Shown here piece by piece: positions 22,914 through 30,275 of a stretch of 62,720 bases of DNA. Both the position numbers and the translations under genes were made by a program. Source of the stretch: an uncultured Oscillospiraceae bacterium. GTDB lineage: Bacteria > Bacillota > Clostridia > Oscillospirales > Acutalibacteraceae. A model generated the notes under the pieces. The model made no database searches. It was not told the origin of the DNA and worked only from the letters and a program-made list of their open reading frames with translations. Position 1 is the first letter of the stretch. Each line of letters starts with the position of its first letter. The stretch covers positions 1-62,720 of the forward strand of contig CAJUNQ010000061.1 of the NCBI GenBank assembly GCA_910587835.1. Direction: 5' to 3'.

Positions 22914-23993
22914 TTACAGCTCAATCAGCTCCTTGGGGGACTTGGTCAGGCTCCGGCAGCCGTCCGCTGTCACCAGCAGCATGTCCTCAATGCGCACGCC
23001 GTACTTGGCAGGCACATAGATGCCCGGCTCGTCGGTGATGACCATGCCCTCCGCACAGGGTGTCTGGTCCCGGTGGGAGAAGGCCGGCCACTCGTGGATT
23101 TCAAAGCCCACCCCATGGCCCAGGCCGTGGCCGAAGGTGCCGGGATAGTCCTTTTCAATAATGTCCCGGGCAATTTTGTCCACATCGCAGCACAGCATGC
23201 CGGGCTTCACCGCGTCAATCACCGCCAGCTGGGCCTGCAGCACGGTCTCGTATACCTTCCGCTGCTCGTCGCTGACCTTGCCCAAAGCCACGGTGCGGGT
23301 CATGTCAGAGTGATAGCCGTCCAGCATGGCCCCGGTGTCCATGGTGATGAAGTCGCCCTTCTGCACCTGGTTCGCGCCGGGCACCGCGTGGCACTGCGAG
23401 CCGCTTTTGCCCGCCGCCACAATCAGGTCAAAGGCCACGGCCTCGGCGCCGTTGTTGCGCATGAAGAACTCGATCTCCAAGGCCAGCTCCCGCTCGGTGA
23501 CCCCCTCCTTGATGAAGGGGAGGATATGCTCGAAGGCCGCGTCGGTAATGGCCTGGGCGGCCTCGATTTTGGCCACCTCCTCCGGGGACTTGATCATCCG
23601 CTGGTCCTTTATGGCGTTGTCCAGGGTCTCGTCCAGGACCACCTCAATGCCCTTGCCGCCCAGTTCCTTCTCGAAGGTCCTTGCCTGGGACACAGAGAGC
23701 TTGTTGATCTCCAGATAGACCTGCTTCACGCCGTGTTTCTCCAGAAGCTCACAGAGAGTCTCATATATTTTCTTGAAGCCCACCACTTTGCAGTTTTTGG
23801 CCGAGTAGCCGGCCGCCTCCTCATAGCGGAAGTCCTGCAGCAGATAGGCCTCGTCGGCCGTTATCAGCAATATGCCGATGTCCGAGGGGAACTCGGTGAA
23901 ATACCGGCGGTTGCACTCGGAAAACACCAGCACCGCCTTCTGGCTGTCCCCGGCGATGAGCCGGTCGCGTATGCGCTCAACAGGGTTTTTCAT
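22914..23993 (-). CDS. Xaa-Pro aminopeptidase (M24 family)
   Basis: A 359-residue M24 metallopeptidase with a creatinase-like N-terminal domain (1-130) and a pita-bread catalytic domain. The metal ligands are in TMDTGAMLDGYHSDMTR (two Asp), GHGLGHGVG (His), DEPGIY (Glu) and GVRIEDM (Glu). It removes residues before proline in peptides in the cytoplasm. It overlaps the YqeG gene by 4 bp and precedes efp, a common clostridial order. Confidence 0.93.
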   Translation of the reverse strand: MKNPVERIRDRLIAGDSQKAVLVFSECNRRYFTEFPSDIGILLITADEAYLLQDFRYEEAAGYSAKNCKVVGFKKIYETLCELLEKHGVKQVYLEINKLSVSQARTFEKELGGKGIEVVLDETLDNAIKDQRMIKSPEEVAKIEAAQAITDAAFEHILPFIKEGVTERELALEIEFFMRNNGAEAVAFDLIVAAGKSGSQCHAVPGANQVQKGDFITMDTGAMLDGYHSDMTRTVALGKVSDEQRKVYETVLQAQLAVIDAVKPGMLCCDVDKIARDIIEKDYPGTFGHGLGHGVGFEIHEWPAFSHRDQTPCAEGMVITDEPGIYVPAKYGVRIEDMLLVTADGCRSLTKSPKELIEL

Positions 23994-24496
23994 TTCATGA
24001 CATCCTCTCTTACTTTAAATTTATTTCTGAGCCCCTTCTCAAAGTGTCTCCGCACCCTGAAGGTCCAGCCCTCCTCGGGCTCAATGGGCTCCAGCAGCAC
24101 AGACTTCATGCCGCACAGGTTGGCGCCCACCACATCGGTGAAGATTTGGTCCCCGATGATGGCGCAGTCCCGGCAGCGCAGCCCCAGCATTTTTGCCGCC
24201 CGCACATAGCCAAAGGGCAGGGGCTTCAGGGCAAAGCTGATACAGGGGAGCCCCAGCTGAGCCGCAAAGGAGCTCACTCTTTTTTTGTAGTTGTTGGACA
24301 CAATCACCACCCGGAAGCCCTCTTGGGTGAGGCCGCGGGCCCACTGGGCCGCGCCGGCCACAGGCCTGCGCACCCCATAGGGGGCAATGGTGTTGTCCAC
24401 GTCCAGCAGCACGGCGCGGACGCCCAGCTCCCGCAAAAGCCCGGGGCTCAGCTCCTGCGCCCGCCGCCGCAGAACGGTCGGTTTGAAAATACCCAT
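23990..24496 (-). CDS. YqeG-family HAD phosphatase
   Basis: A 168-residue HAD IIIA phosphatase. Motif I is LLDVDNTIAPY, motif II VVIVSNN, motif III Lys in LKPLPFGY, and motif IV IGDQIFTDVVGAN. Relatives act on phosphatidylglycerophosphate or unknown phosphomonoesters. It overlaps the peptidase start by 4 bp and is read from the same unit. Confidence 0.9.
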   Translation of the reverse strand: MGIFKPTVLRRRAQELSPGLLRELGVRAVLLDVDNTIAPYGVRRPVAGAAQWARGLTQEGFRVVIVSNNYKKRVSSFAAQLGLPCISFALKPLPFGYVRAAKMLGLRCRDCAIIGDQIFTDVVGANLCGMKSVLLEPIEPEEGWTFRVRRHFEKGLRNKFKVREDVMK

Positions 24497-24522
24497 ATTT
24501 TGACAACTCTCCAGCCGGGAAC

Positions 24523-24549
24523 AAAAAAGCGGGCGTGCCGCCCGCTTTC
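24523..24549 (-). terminator. terminator of rpsU
   Basis: The stem AAAGCGGGCG-gca-CGCCCGCTTT with a T-run on minus lies 67 bp beyond the rpsU stop and 27 bp before the YqeG start. Confidence 0.85.
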
Positions 24550-24615
24550 CTTCAGGTTTGCAGTCCGGGCACAGAGCGGGACGCTGCCGTCCTCTCCATG
24601 TCCTGCGGCAGCCGC

Positions 24616-24792
24616 TTACTTATACTTGCGCTTGCGGGCCGCTTCAGACTTCTTCTTGCGCTTTACCGAGGGCTTTTCATAAGCCTCGCGCTTGCGCACC
24701 TCCTGGATCACGCCAGCGCGGGCGCACTGCTTTTTAAAGCGCCGCAGGGCACTGTCCAGAGACTCGTTTTCCTTGAGCCGTATCTCAGCCAT
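24616..24792 (-). CDS. rpsU: 30S ribosomal protein S21
   Basis: A 58-residue basic protein starting MAEIRLKENESLDSALRRF and ending ARKRKYK, the typical S21 sequence. It binds the 30S platform near the anti-Shine-Dalgarno region. It is monocistronic, with a perfect promoter upstream and a terminator downstream. Confidence 0.97.
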   Translation of the reverse strand: MAEIRLKENESLDSALRRFKKQCARAGVIQEVRKREAYEKPSVKRKKKSEAARKRKYK

Positions 24793-24857
24793 TCATATCC
24801 CTCCCATCCGCCCAAAAGGCAGGGGTTGTGCGTCGTAATTTGCTATACAACGTAACC

Positions 24858-24886
24858 ATTATACAGCCAAGCCCGGGGCTTGTCAA
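24858..24886 (-). promoter_or_regulatory. consensus promoter of rpsU
   Basis: On minus: TTGACA (complement 24881-24886), 17 bp, TATAAT (complement 24858-24863). A perfect match, about 66 bp before the start codon. Confidence 0.85.
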
Positions 24887-24912
24887 CCCCTATGGGAAAG
24901 TCTTTTTTATTG

Positions 24913-25422
24913 TTACGTTTTGTTCACGGAATCTTCACCATTCGACAGCCTCCGGCGGCGTCCCAGGGCCTCGTCATACTTTTTTCCCATGACCCGGAAA
25001 TAGATTTCAAAGCCCAGGCTGATGCCCACATAGGCGATGAGAAAAATAGCGGCAAAGCTGAGCCAGGCCCCGGGGTTTTCCAAGGGAAACCAATGGAAGG
25101 CCGCCGCGAACCCCAGGCACAGCCCAAAGCAGAGCGCCGCGAACAGGGCCATGCGCAGGCCGTAGCCAAGCCTTTTCAGCGCCCGGCCGGAGAAAAAGAC
25201 ATATTGCAGCAGACTGATGCAGGCGCACAAAATGAACATCTGAAGAATCAGAGTGCAGCGCATTCTGGCCCCGGCAAAGCTTGCCCAGGCAGCGGCCAGC
25301 CGGCCTCCCTCCTCCGCCCAGGCCAGCGCGAACTCCACTGTCAGGTAGATCAGAATGGAGGCTGTGAAGCTCAGGCAGATCCAGCTTTTCAGCTCCATTA
25401 CCAGCTTTAAAAATTTTTTCAT
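24913..25422 (-). CDS. DUF3021-like four-helix membrane protein
   Basis: A 169-residue protein with four membrane segments: about residues 14-30, 58-77, 88-108 and 120-141. Both ends are basic. DUF3021 proteins usually pair with a LytTR regulator gene, and that is the case here (gap 69 bp). They are thought to modulate the regulator at the membrane. No catalytic motif is visible. Confidence 0.75.
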   Translation of the reverse strand: MKKFLKLVMELKSWICLSFTASILIYLTVEFALAWAEEGGRLAAAWASFAGARMRCTLILQMFILCACISLLQYVFFSGRALKRLGYGLRMALFAALCFGLCLGFAAAFHWFPLENPGAWLSFAAIFLIAYVGISLGFEIYFRVMGKKYDEALGRRRRLSNGEDSVNKT

Positions 25423-25491
25423 GACGATTCTCCTTTCGCTCCCGGCTTTCGACCGGTTTTTCTATAGTTTGGGGATGTAGGGGCGGTCTGT

Positions 25492-25941
25492 CTACAGCCC
25501 CAGGCGTTTTTTCAACCAGGGGGCGTACTGGCGGGAGACGTACACCGTCTCGCCTCCCTCCATGGTCAGACGGATGCGCCCGCCCATGTCAGGCCGGAGA
25601 GACTGGATGGCGTTGAAGTTCACCAACGCCGACTTGCCGGCCCGGAAGAAATCCTTGTCCCGCAGGCGTTCTTCCAGCTCATACAGCCGCAGCCCGGTCT
25701 CGTACACCGCCCCTGCGGTATATAGAAAGGTGCGTTTGTCCACCGTGTCGGCGTAAAGCACCTGCCGGGGGTCCAGCAGATAGGTCTGTCCCTCCCGCAG
25801 GCCGGTGAGCTTTTCGGTATGCTCTGCCGCCAGACTGCCCAGCCGGGCCAGCAGACTGGCCTCTTTGTCGCCGGGACAGGGGCAGCGCAGCACCAGCTCG
25901 GGCTCCTGCAGGTCCGGGGCGATTTCCATGCGTATCTTCAT
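25492..25941 (-). CDS. LytTR-domain transcriptional regulator
   Basis: A 149-residue regulator. Residues 1-50 have no receiver fold; residues 50-149 are a LytTR DNA-binding domain (GLREGQTYLLDPRQVLYADTV, FFRAGKSALVNFNAIQSL, VYVSRQYAPWLKKRL). This is the stand-alone LytTR/DUF3021 arrangement. Start MKIRMEIAP is set by GGAGCC; the frame upstream to 25992 is not supported. It probably controls its own operon. Confidence 0.85.
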   Translation of the reverse strand: MKIRMEIAPDLQEPELVLRCPCPGDKEASLLARLGSLAAEHTEKLTGLREGQTYLLDPRQVLYADTVDKRTFLYTAGAVYETGLRLYELEERLRDKDFFRAGKSALVNFNAIQSLRPDMGGRIRLTMEGGETVYVSRQYAPWLKKRLGL

Positions 25942-26090
25942 TGGGCGGCTCCTTTCGGCTATTCTTGCAGCTGCAAGCTCAGTATACGCCAAATGAGCCC
26001 GGGGCGCAAGGGCTTTTGCCCCAGATGCCTGGGCCGCAGCGCGACTGGCCCGAAACGCCCGTTAAGGGGCGGGGTTGTGACAAAAGAAGA

Positions 26091-26120
26091 AGGACCGATG
26101 ATTGTCCACCGGTCCTTCCA
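26091..26120 (-). terminator. terminator of the aldo/keto reductase gene
   Basis: The stem AAGGACCG/CGGTCCTT is followed on minus by CTTCTTTT, 40 bp beyond the stop. Confidence 0.7.
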
Positions 26121-26159
26121 AGTCGTTTCCATAAATATGTACTGTACTGGGCTGCATGA

Positions 26160-27281
26160 TCAGTGGTCAAAATGGGACGAGACCGCCTTCAGGTGCTCGA
26201 TAATAGGCAGATGCTGGGGGCACATGCCCTCGCACTGGCCGCAGGCAATGCAGTCGGCAGCCTTGCCGGCCGTCTGGGCCAGTTGGGCGTAGTTGTTGAA
26301 ATTCACTGTCCAGCCCTTTTCTTCCAGGTGCTCCCGCATGTCCTCGTTGTACAGGGAGAAATACTGGGGGATGGCGATTTTCTGGGGGCAGCCCTCGGTA
26401 CAGTAGGAGCAGCCGGTGCAGGGAATGGCGATCTGGCTGTTGATCATGTCCGCCGCCTGGAACACCATTGCCTTCTCCTCGTCGGTCAGGGGCTGGAAGT
26501 CCTGCATATAGCTCAGGTTGTCCTCCATCTGGGCCAGACTGCTCATGCCGGAGAGCACCATCATCACCCCGGGCAGGCCGGCGGCAAACCGAATGGCCCA
26601 GCTGGCCGGGGAGGCCTGGGGGCTGCGGGCCTGGAACAGGGACCGCACCTGTGCGGGCACCTGGGCCAGGGTGCCGCCCTTGACCGGCTCCATGACAATG
26701 ACGGGCTTGTTGTGCTTGACAGCCGCCTCATAGCAGGCCCTGGACTGAATCCACTGGCTGTCCCAGTCCAGATAGTTGATCTGCAGCTGGACAAATTCCA
26801 GCTCCGGGTGCTTGGTCAGGATTTCGTCCAGCAGCGGGGCGTCGCCGTGGAAGGAGAAGCCGGGGCTCCGGACCAGGCCCTGCTCCTTTTTGTCCATCAG
26901 CCAGCGAAAGCAGTCCAGGTCTTCAAACTTCTGGTAAGAGCCGCTGTCTATGCCGTGAAGCAGGTAGTAGTCAAAATAGCCGGCTCCGGTCTTTTCAAGC
27001 TGCTGGTTGAAAATATCGTCCCGGCCCTCCAGGGTGTCAAAAAAGCCGGCGTTTAATTTGGTGGCCAGGGTAAAGCTGTCCCGGGGGTGGCGGCTCACCA
27101 GAGCCTCCTTCACAGCTGGCTCGCTCTGAAAGCCGCAGTACATCCAGGCCGTGTCAAAATAGGTGAAGCCCTTTTCTATAAAAAGGTCCACCATCCTTTT
27201 GGTCTGTTCCAGGTCAACAGCCCCGGCGTTTGCGGGGTCGGTGGTGGGCAGGCGCATCAGGCCAAATCCAAGTTTTTTCAT
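26160..27281 (-). CDS. aldo/keto reductase with C-terminal ferredoxin domain
   Basis: A 373-residue protein. The N-terminal 280 residues form the AKR barrel with Asp and Tyr in YFDTAWMYCG, Lys in ATKLN and His in LLHGID. The C-terminal 90 residues carry two [4Fe-4S] motifs, CTGCSYCTEGCP and CIACGQCEGMCP. This fused form is common in anaerobes and likely couples ferredoxin to reduction of an unknown carbonyl. It is a single gene with its own terminator. Confidence 0.9.
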   Translation of the reverse strand: MKKLGFGLMRLPTTDPANAGAVDLEQTKRMVDLFIEKGFTYFDTAWMYCGFQSEPAVKEALVSRHPRDSFTLATKLNAGFFDTLEGRDDIFNQQLEKTGAGYFDYYLLHGIDSGSYQKFEDLDCFRWLMDKKEQGLVRSPGFSFHGDAPLLDEILTKHPELEFVQLQINYLDWDSQWIQSRACYEAAVKHNKPVIVMEPVKGGTLAQVPAQVRSLFQARSPQASPASWAIRFAAGLPGVMMVLSGMSSLAQMEDNLSYMQDFQPLTDEEKAMVFQAADMINSQIAIPCTGCSYCTEGCPQKIAIPQYFSLYNEDMREHLEEKGWTVNFNNYAQLAQTAGKAADCIACGQCEGMCPQHLPIIEHLKAVSSHFDH

Positions 27282-27335
27282 TGCAAAAGCTCCTCTCTGG
27301 GTTTCTTGACCCCTACTCTATCATATGGAGCGGGG

Positions 27336-27809
27336 TTAAAGCAAGGGCTTTTTTGCATTTTTTTCCTCTACTGTCAAACGACCCCGGGGGCGGCGGCTCT
27401 GAGCCCGCCAGCGGGCCAGGTAGGCGGACATGGTCCGGGGGGCCAGCTCTATGCGGTAGGTCCGCCGGACGAACTCCGCAGCCTGGCCCTGGGTCCACAC
27501 CTGCCCCCGCAGGCCCAGCTCCTGGGGCGTTTTTGTCATAAAAATCTCCCGCAGCTCCCGCTGCGCCTGAGGGGGCAGCAGCGCGGGCTTGCCAGGGCGG
27601 GCGGCGCTTTTTGCCAGAAAGCTGGCCTCGCCCAGCCGCTGGTAGGCGGACCAGATTTCGCTGATGCGGTTCTGGCGTATCCCTACAATCTCCTCGATCT
27701 CCCGGCCGGAGCGGCCCATTTTTTTCAGCCGCACCACCTGCCGGCGGATCTGGGCCAGTCCTTCCCGGCCCACCCTGCGCAGGTCGATATATTCCGTCTG
27801 GCCGGCCAT
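27336..27809 (-). CDS. IS630-type transposase N-terminal (helix-turn-helix) fragment
   Basis: A 157-residue protein matching only the DNA-binding half of IS630-family transposases: a first HTH (KKMGRSGREIEEIVGIRQNRISEIWSAY), a linker rich in Arg and Pro, then a winged helix (WTQGQAAEFVRRTYRIELAPRTMSAYLARW). The DDE catalytic domain is absent, and no downstream frame supplies it. It is a remnant or a domesticated DNA-binding protein. It starts 82 bp from the palindrome next to the CsrA-like promoter. Start MAGQTEY is set by AAGGAGG. Confidence 0.75.
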   Translation of the reverse strand: MAGQTEYIDLRRVGREGLAQIRRQVVRLKKMGRSGREIEEIVGIRQNRISEIWSAYQRLGEASFLAKSAARPGKPALLPPQAQRELREIFMTKTPQELGLRGQVWTQGQAAEFVRRTYRIELAPRTMSAYLARWRAQSRRPRGRLTVEEKNAKKPLL

Positions 27810-27890
27810 AACGCCGCCTCCTTGTTTCAATATAGTACAAAAAATAATACAAAAAGCCCCTGAAAACAGCGGCTTTTCACTCTTTTCCCT

Positions 27891-27916
27891 TTGCAGGAAA
27901 GTATACTTTTTTGCAA
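27891..27916. repeat. 26-bp palindromic repeat, copy 1
   Basis: A near-perfect palindrome: outer arms TTGCA/TGCAA and core AAAGTATACTTT. It is identical at all 26 bases to the copy at 28006-28031. The offset is 115 bp, close to 11 helical turns. The SigD-type promoter lies between the two copies. Likely operators. Confidence 0.75.
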
Positions 27917-27950
27917 GGTGCGAAAGTGGCGAAAAATTTTGAAAAGGCCC

Positions 27951-27977
27951 TTAATTTTTCGCCTCTGCTGCCGATTA
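27951..27977 (+). promoter_or_regulatory. SigD (sigma-28)-type promoter of the csrA-like operon
   Basis: TTAA (27951-27954), 15 bp, GCCGATTA (27970-27977), then TAGTGGTGTA. The SigD consensus is TAAA-N15-GCCGATAA. A near copy, including the downstream TAGTGGTGTA, is at 45391-45417. Confidence 0.75.
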
Positions 27978-28005
27978 TAGTGGTGTAGACGAAGAAAAGG
28001 ACCGG

Positions 28006-28031
28006 TTGCAGGAAAGTATACTTTTTTGCAA
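28006..28031. repeat. 26-bp palindromic repeat, copy 2
   Basis: Identical to copy 1 at 27891. It lies about 20 nt downstream of the expected transcription start, in the leader of the csrA-like gene, so it may also fold in RNA; its AGGA could be a CsrA contact. Confidence 0.75.
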
Positions 28032-28069
28032 CCCCGCGCCTGAAAAGCCAGCCGCAGGGAGGGAGCCAG

Positions 28070-28432
28070 TTGCTGACATTGCGCCTGAAGTCCGGTGAAT
28101 ATCTGACCATCGGCGACGACATTGCGATACAGATTTTCCGGCAGGCAGGCGACTCGGTAGAGGTTGCGGTGAAGGCTCCCAGAGAGGTCCCCGTTCTGCG
28201 GGGCGAGGTTTTGGAGCGCAGCGGCAAACGGCCCCAGGGGCTGCGGGAGTCTACGAAAAGGCCCGCTCCTTCGTCTAAAAGCGGCAGGCGGCCGCCTGCT
28301 CAAGAGAGGCAGGAGGCTGTCAAGCAGGCGGTGTCTCTGGTGGAGCAGCTGGAAGCCGGAGGCCTTTGCCCCAGGGAGGACCTTGCCAGACTGCGGGACC
28401 TGCTGGTGCGGCTGGGAGAGGAGCTGGGCTGA
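28070..28432 (+). CDS. CsrA-like RNA-binding regulator with C-terminal extension
   Basis: A 120-residue protein with a TTG start and an AGGGAGGG ribosome site. Residues 1-50 match CsrA along their length (LKSGEYLTIGDD, VKAPREVPVLRGEV), keeping Leu4 and Arg44 of the RNA-binding surface but with Leu instead of His at 43. Normal CsrA is about 60-75 residues. Here a basic Ser/Pro/Arg linker (50-85) and a predicted helical pair (85-120) are added. It is co-transcribed with a TnpB-derived gene and lies upstream of flagellin, whose leader has a CsrA-like site. A role in flagellin translation control is likely (inference). Confidence 0.75.
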   Translation: MLTLRLKSGEYLTIGDDIAIQIFRQAGDSVEVAVKAPREVPVLRGEVLERSGKRPQGLRESTKRPAPSSKSGRRPPAQERQEAVKQAVSLVEQLEAGGLCPREDLARLRDLLVRLGEELG

Positions 28433-28433
28433 T

Positions 28434-28970
28434 ATGGACATTTTGCAGGTCCGTCTGTGCCCCAGCGAGGCCCAGGCGGCAAAAATCGAAAAGACCTTTG
28501 CCTGTTGTCTGCTGCTTTATAACCGGATGCTTTCGGACAGGGAGAAGCTGCAAAAGGAGCTGGGACGGCATTTTATCCCCAGCCCGGCCCGTTACAAGCG
28601 GGAGCTGCCCGCCCTGAAGGAGGCCGACAGTCTGGCTTTGGGCGCGGTACATACCGAGCTGGAGCGGGCGTTCCGGGACCACAGCTATAATCCCCACGAC
28701 CACAAAAGGCCCGAACCCATAGAGCAATGCAACTGCTATAGAACCTTTTGTCAACAGACCAGCGCAGGAGCGACCATTCGCCTTGCCGGCGGAGGGTTGA
28801 AGCTGCCTAAGCTGGGGGTGGTGCCTGCAGAGGCCTGCCGGGAGCTTGCCCGGGGGAGCGTAATCCGCTGGGCGGAGATTTACCGGGAGGACGGGACATA
28901 TTTTTGCAGGCTGGCATACCAGGGGGCTCAGGCCCAGGCTGGCGGAGCGGAGGAGCTGCTGACCGCGTAG
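28434..28970 (+). CDS. RuvC-less TnpB-derived protein (TldR-like)
   Basis: A 178-residue protein matching only the N-terminal, nucleic-acid-binding part of IS605 TnpB. The OrfB-type start VRLCPSEAQAAKIEKTF with CCLLLYNRML is followed by the WED-type segment GGLKLPKLGVVP and VIRWAEIYREDGTYFCRL. The frame stops where RuvC-I should begin, so the whole nuclease is missing. No frame downstream supplies it. It starts 1 bp after the CsrA-like stop. Nuclease-dead TnpB homologues near flagellin genes are known as RNA-guided repressors. A decayed transposon remnant is the alternative. Confidence 0.7.
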   Translation: MDILQVRLCPSEAQAAKIEKTFACCLLLYNRMLSDREKLQKELGRHFIPSPARYKRELPALKEADSLALGAVHTELERAFRDHSYNPHDHKRPEPIEQCNCYRTFCQQTSAGATIRLAGGGLKLPKLGVVPAEACRELARGSVIRWAEIYREDGTYFCRLAYQGAQAQAGGAEELLTA

Positions 28971-29150
28971 CCTTTTTGTACATTTTCTTTTGCTTTCATC
29001 CGGTCCGCGGCCGGTTGAAATATAGTTCATTCGCGCCAAAGTCCCGCGTACGCTTGGCCAGCGTGACGGGGCGGGCGCACAAACCTCAGAGTCCCGGCGA
29101 GGAACGCCGGCGACGAAGCTTACGCGAAAACATTCAAAGGAGAAAAGAAT
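28971..29150 (+). promoter_or_regulatory. structured leader between tnpB-derived gene and flagellin
   Basis: 180 bp with no gene. It holds several GC-rich stems, including CCGGCG-aggaa-CGCCGG (29094-29110), whose loop shows the AGGA that CsrA binds. A second AAAGGAG overlaps the flagellin ribosome site (29136-29142). This is the layout of the B. subtilis hag leader. In TnpB systems the guide RNA comes from the 3' end of tnpB and the bases after it, so this region is also the place to look for a guide RNA. I see no good SigD promoter here. Confidence 0.5.
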
Positions 29151-30116
29151 ATGCGTATTCAACACAATGTTATGGCGATGAACGCCTACCGCAACTACAA
29201 CAACAACACCAAGTCTCTGTCTGCCAACCTGGAGAAGCTGAGCTCTGGCTACAAGATCAACCGCGCTGGCGACGACGCCGCCGGTCTGGCTATTTCTGAG
29301 AAGATGCGCGCTCAGATCACTGGTCTGGACGCTGCCAAGAAGAACGCCAAGGACGCCAATGGCCTGATCAAGACCGCTGAGGGCGCTCTGCAGGAGGTTC
29401 AGGACATGCTGAACCGCATGGTCTATCTGGCCGAGCAGTCTGCCAACGGCACCTATGACGACGAAATCGACCGTAACGCCCTGCAGGACGAGGTTGAGTC
29501 TCTGGTTGCTGAAATCAACCGTATCGGCGAGACCGCCAACTTCAACGGCAAGAAGCTGCTCAACGGCGAGATGGGTATGGGCAAGGCTGGCGGCGCTGCT
29601 ATGCAGTTCCAAATCGGCGATTCCGCTGTGAAGGCTGATCAACTGCGGATGTCTGAGGCTTTGGGTTCTACCTACGCTAAGTTCGACCTGACCAAGTTCA
29701 TCTCCGCAAGGGTGAACAAGGCGGTTGCTAGCGGCAACGGTCAGGCCATTGGCAACGGCGGTGCTATCTATACCATTGATATCACCTCTGCCAGCAAGGC
29801 TCTTAACGCGGTTGCTTATCTGCGCGGCGGCTCTACTGCTGGCGCGGGCAACATTCCTGCCACCAAGGGCCTGATCAACATGGTCTCTGGCTTCCGCGGC
29901 AAGCTGGGCGCTGTGTCCAACCGTCTGGACCACACCGTCAACAACCTGTCCGTCATGCAGGAGAACATCCAGGACGCCGAGAGCACCATCCGCGACACCG
30001 ACGTAGCCGACGAGATGATGAAGTACACCAAGAACAACATCCTGATCCAGTCCGCTCAGGCCATGCTGGCCCAGGCCAACACGGTTCCCCAGGGCGTGCT
30101 TCAGCTGCTGCAGTAA
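29151..30116 (+). CDS. hag: flagellin
   Basis: A 321-residue flagellin. The N-terminal D0/D1 part begins MRIQHNVMAMNAYRN and includes LSSGYKINRAGDDAAGLAISEKMR. The C-terminal D1/D0 part contains RLDHTVNNLSVMQENI and ends ANTVPQGVLQLLQ. The central variable region is short (about residues 140-225). It uses few, preferred codons, as very highly expressed genes do. It is the filament subunit, exported by the flagellar type III system. A surface-modification operon follows directly. Confidence 0.97.
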   Translation: MRIQHNVMAMNAYRNYNNNTKSLSANLEKLSSGYKINRAGDDAAGLAISEKMRAQITGLDAAKKNAKDANGLIKTAEGALQEVQDMLNRMVYLAEQSANGTYDDEIDRNALQDEVESLVAEINRIGETANFNGKKLLNGEMGMGKAGGAAMQFQIGDSAVKADQLRMSEALGSTYAKFDLTKFISARVNKAVASGNGQAIGNGGAIYTIDITSASKALNAVAYLRGGSTAGAGNIPATKGLINMVSGFRGKLGAVSNRLDHTVNNLSVMQENIQDAESTIRDTDVADEMMKYTKNNILIQSAQAMLAQANTVPQGVLQLLQ

Positions 30117-30167
30117 GTTTTTTCGCTCTTTTCGTTTTACATTCTACAGTAGAATTGCGCAACGAGG

Positions 30168-30198
30168 TTGGGGCGGGCGTTGGCCCGTCCCAATTTTT
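30168..30198 (+). terminator. flagellin terminator
   Basis: The stem TTGGGGCGGGC/GCCCGTCCCAA is followed by TTTTTATTTT, 50 bp after the flagellin stop. Confidence 0.8.
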
Positions 30199-30275
30199 AT
30201 TTTAGCGGCAAGGGCGGCTGCTTTGCCCGTCAATCTGTTTGCTGCCACTATAATCATATGAGGAAGGAACCGTAT

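Noticed and set aside
28971..29150. Guide RNA of the TnpB-derived protein matching the SigD promoters
   Set aside because: I compared this segment by eye with 27880-28070 and found only 7-base matches, which is not enough to claim a guide-target pair.
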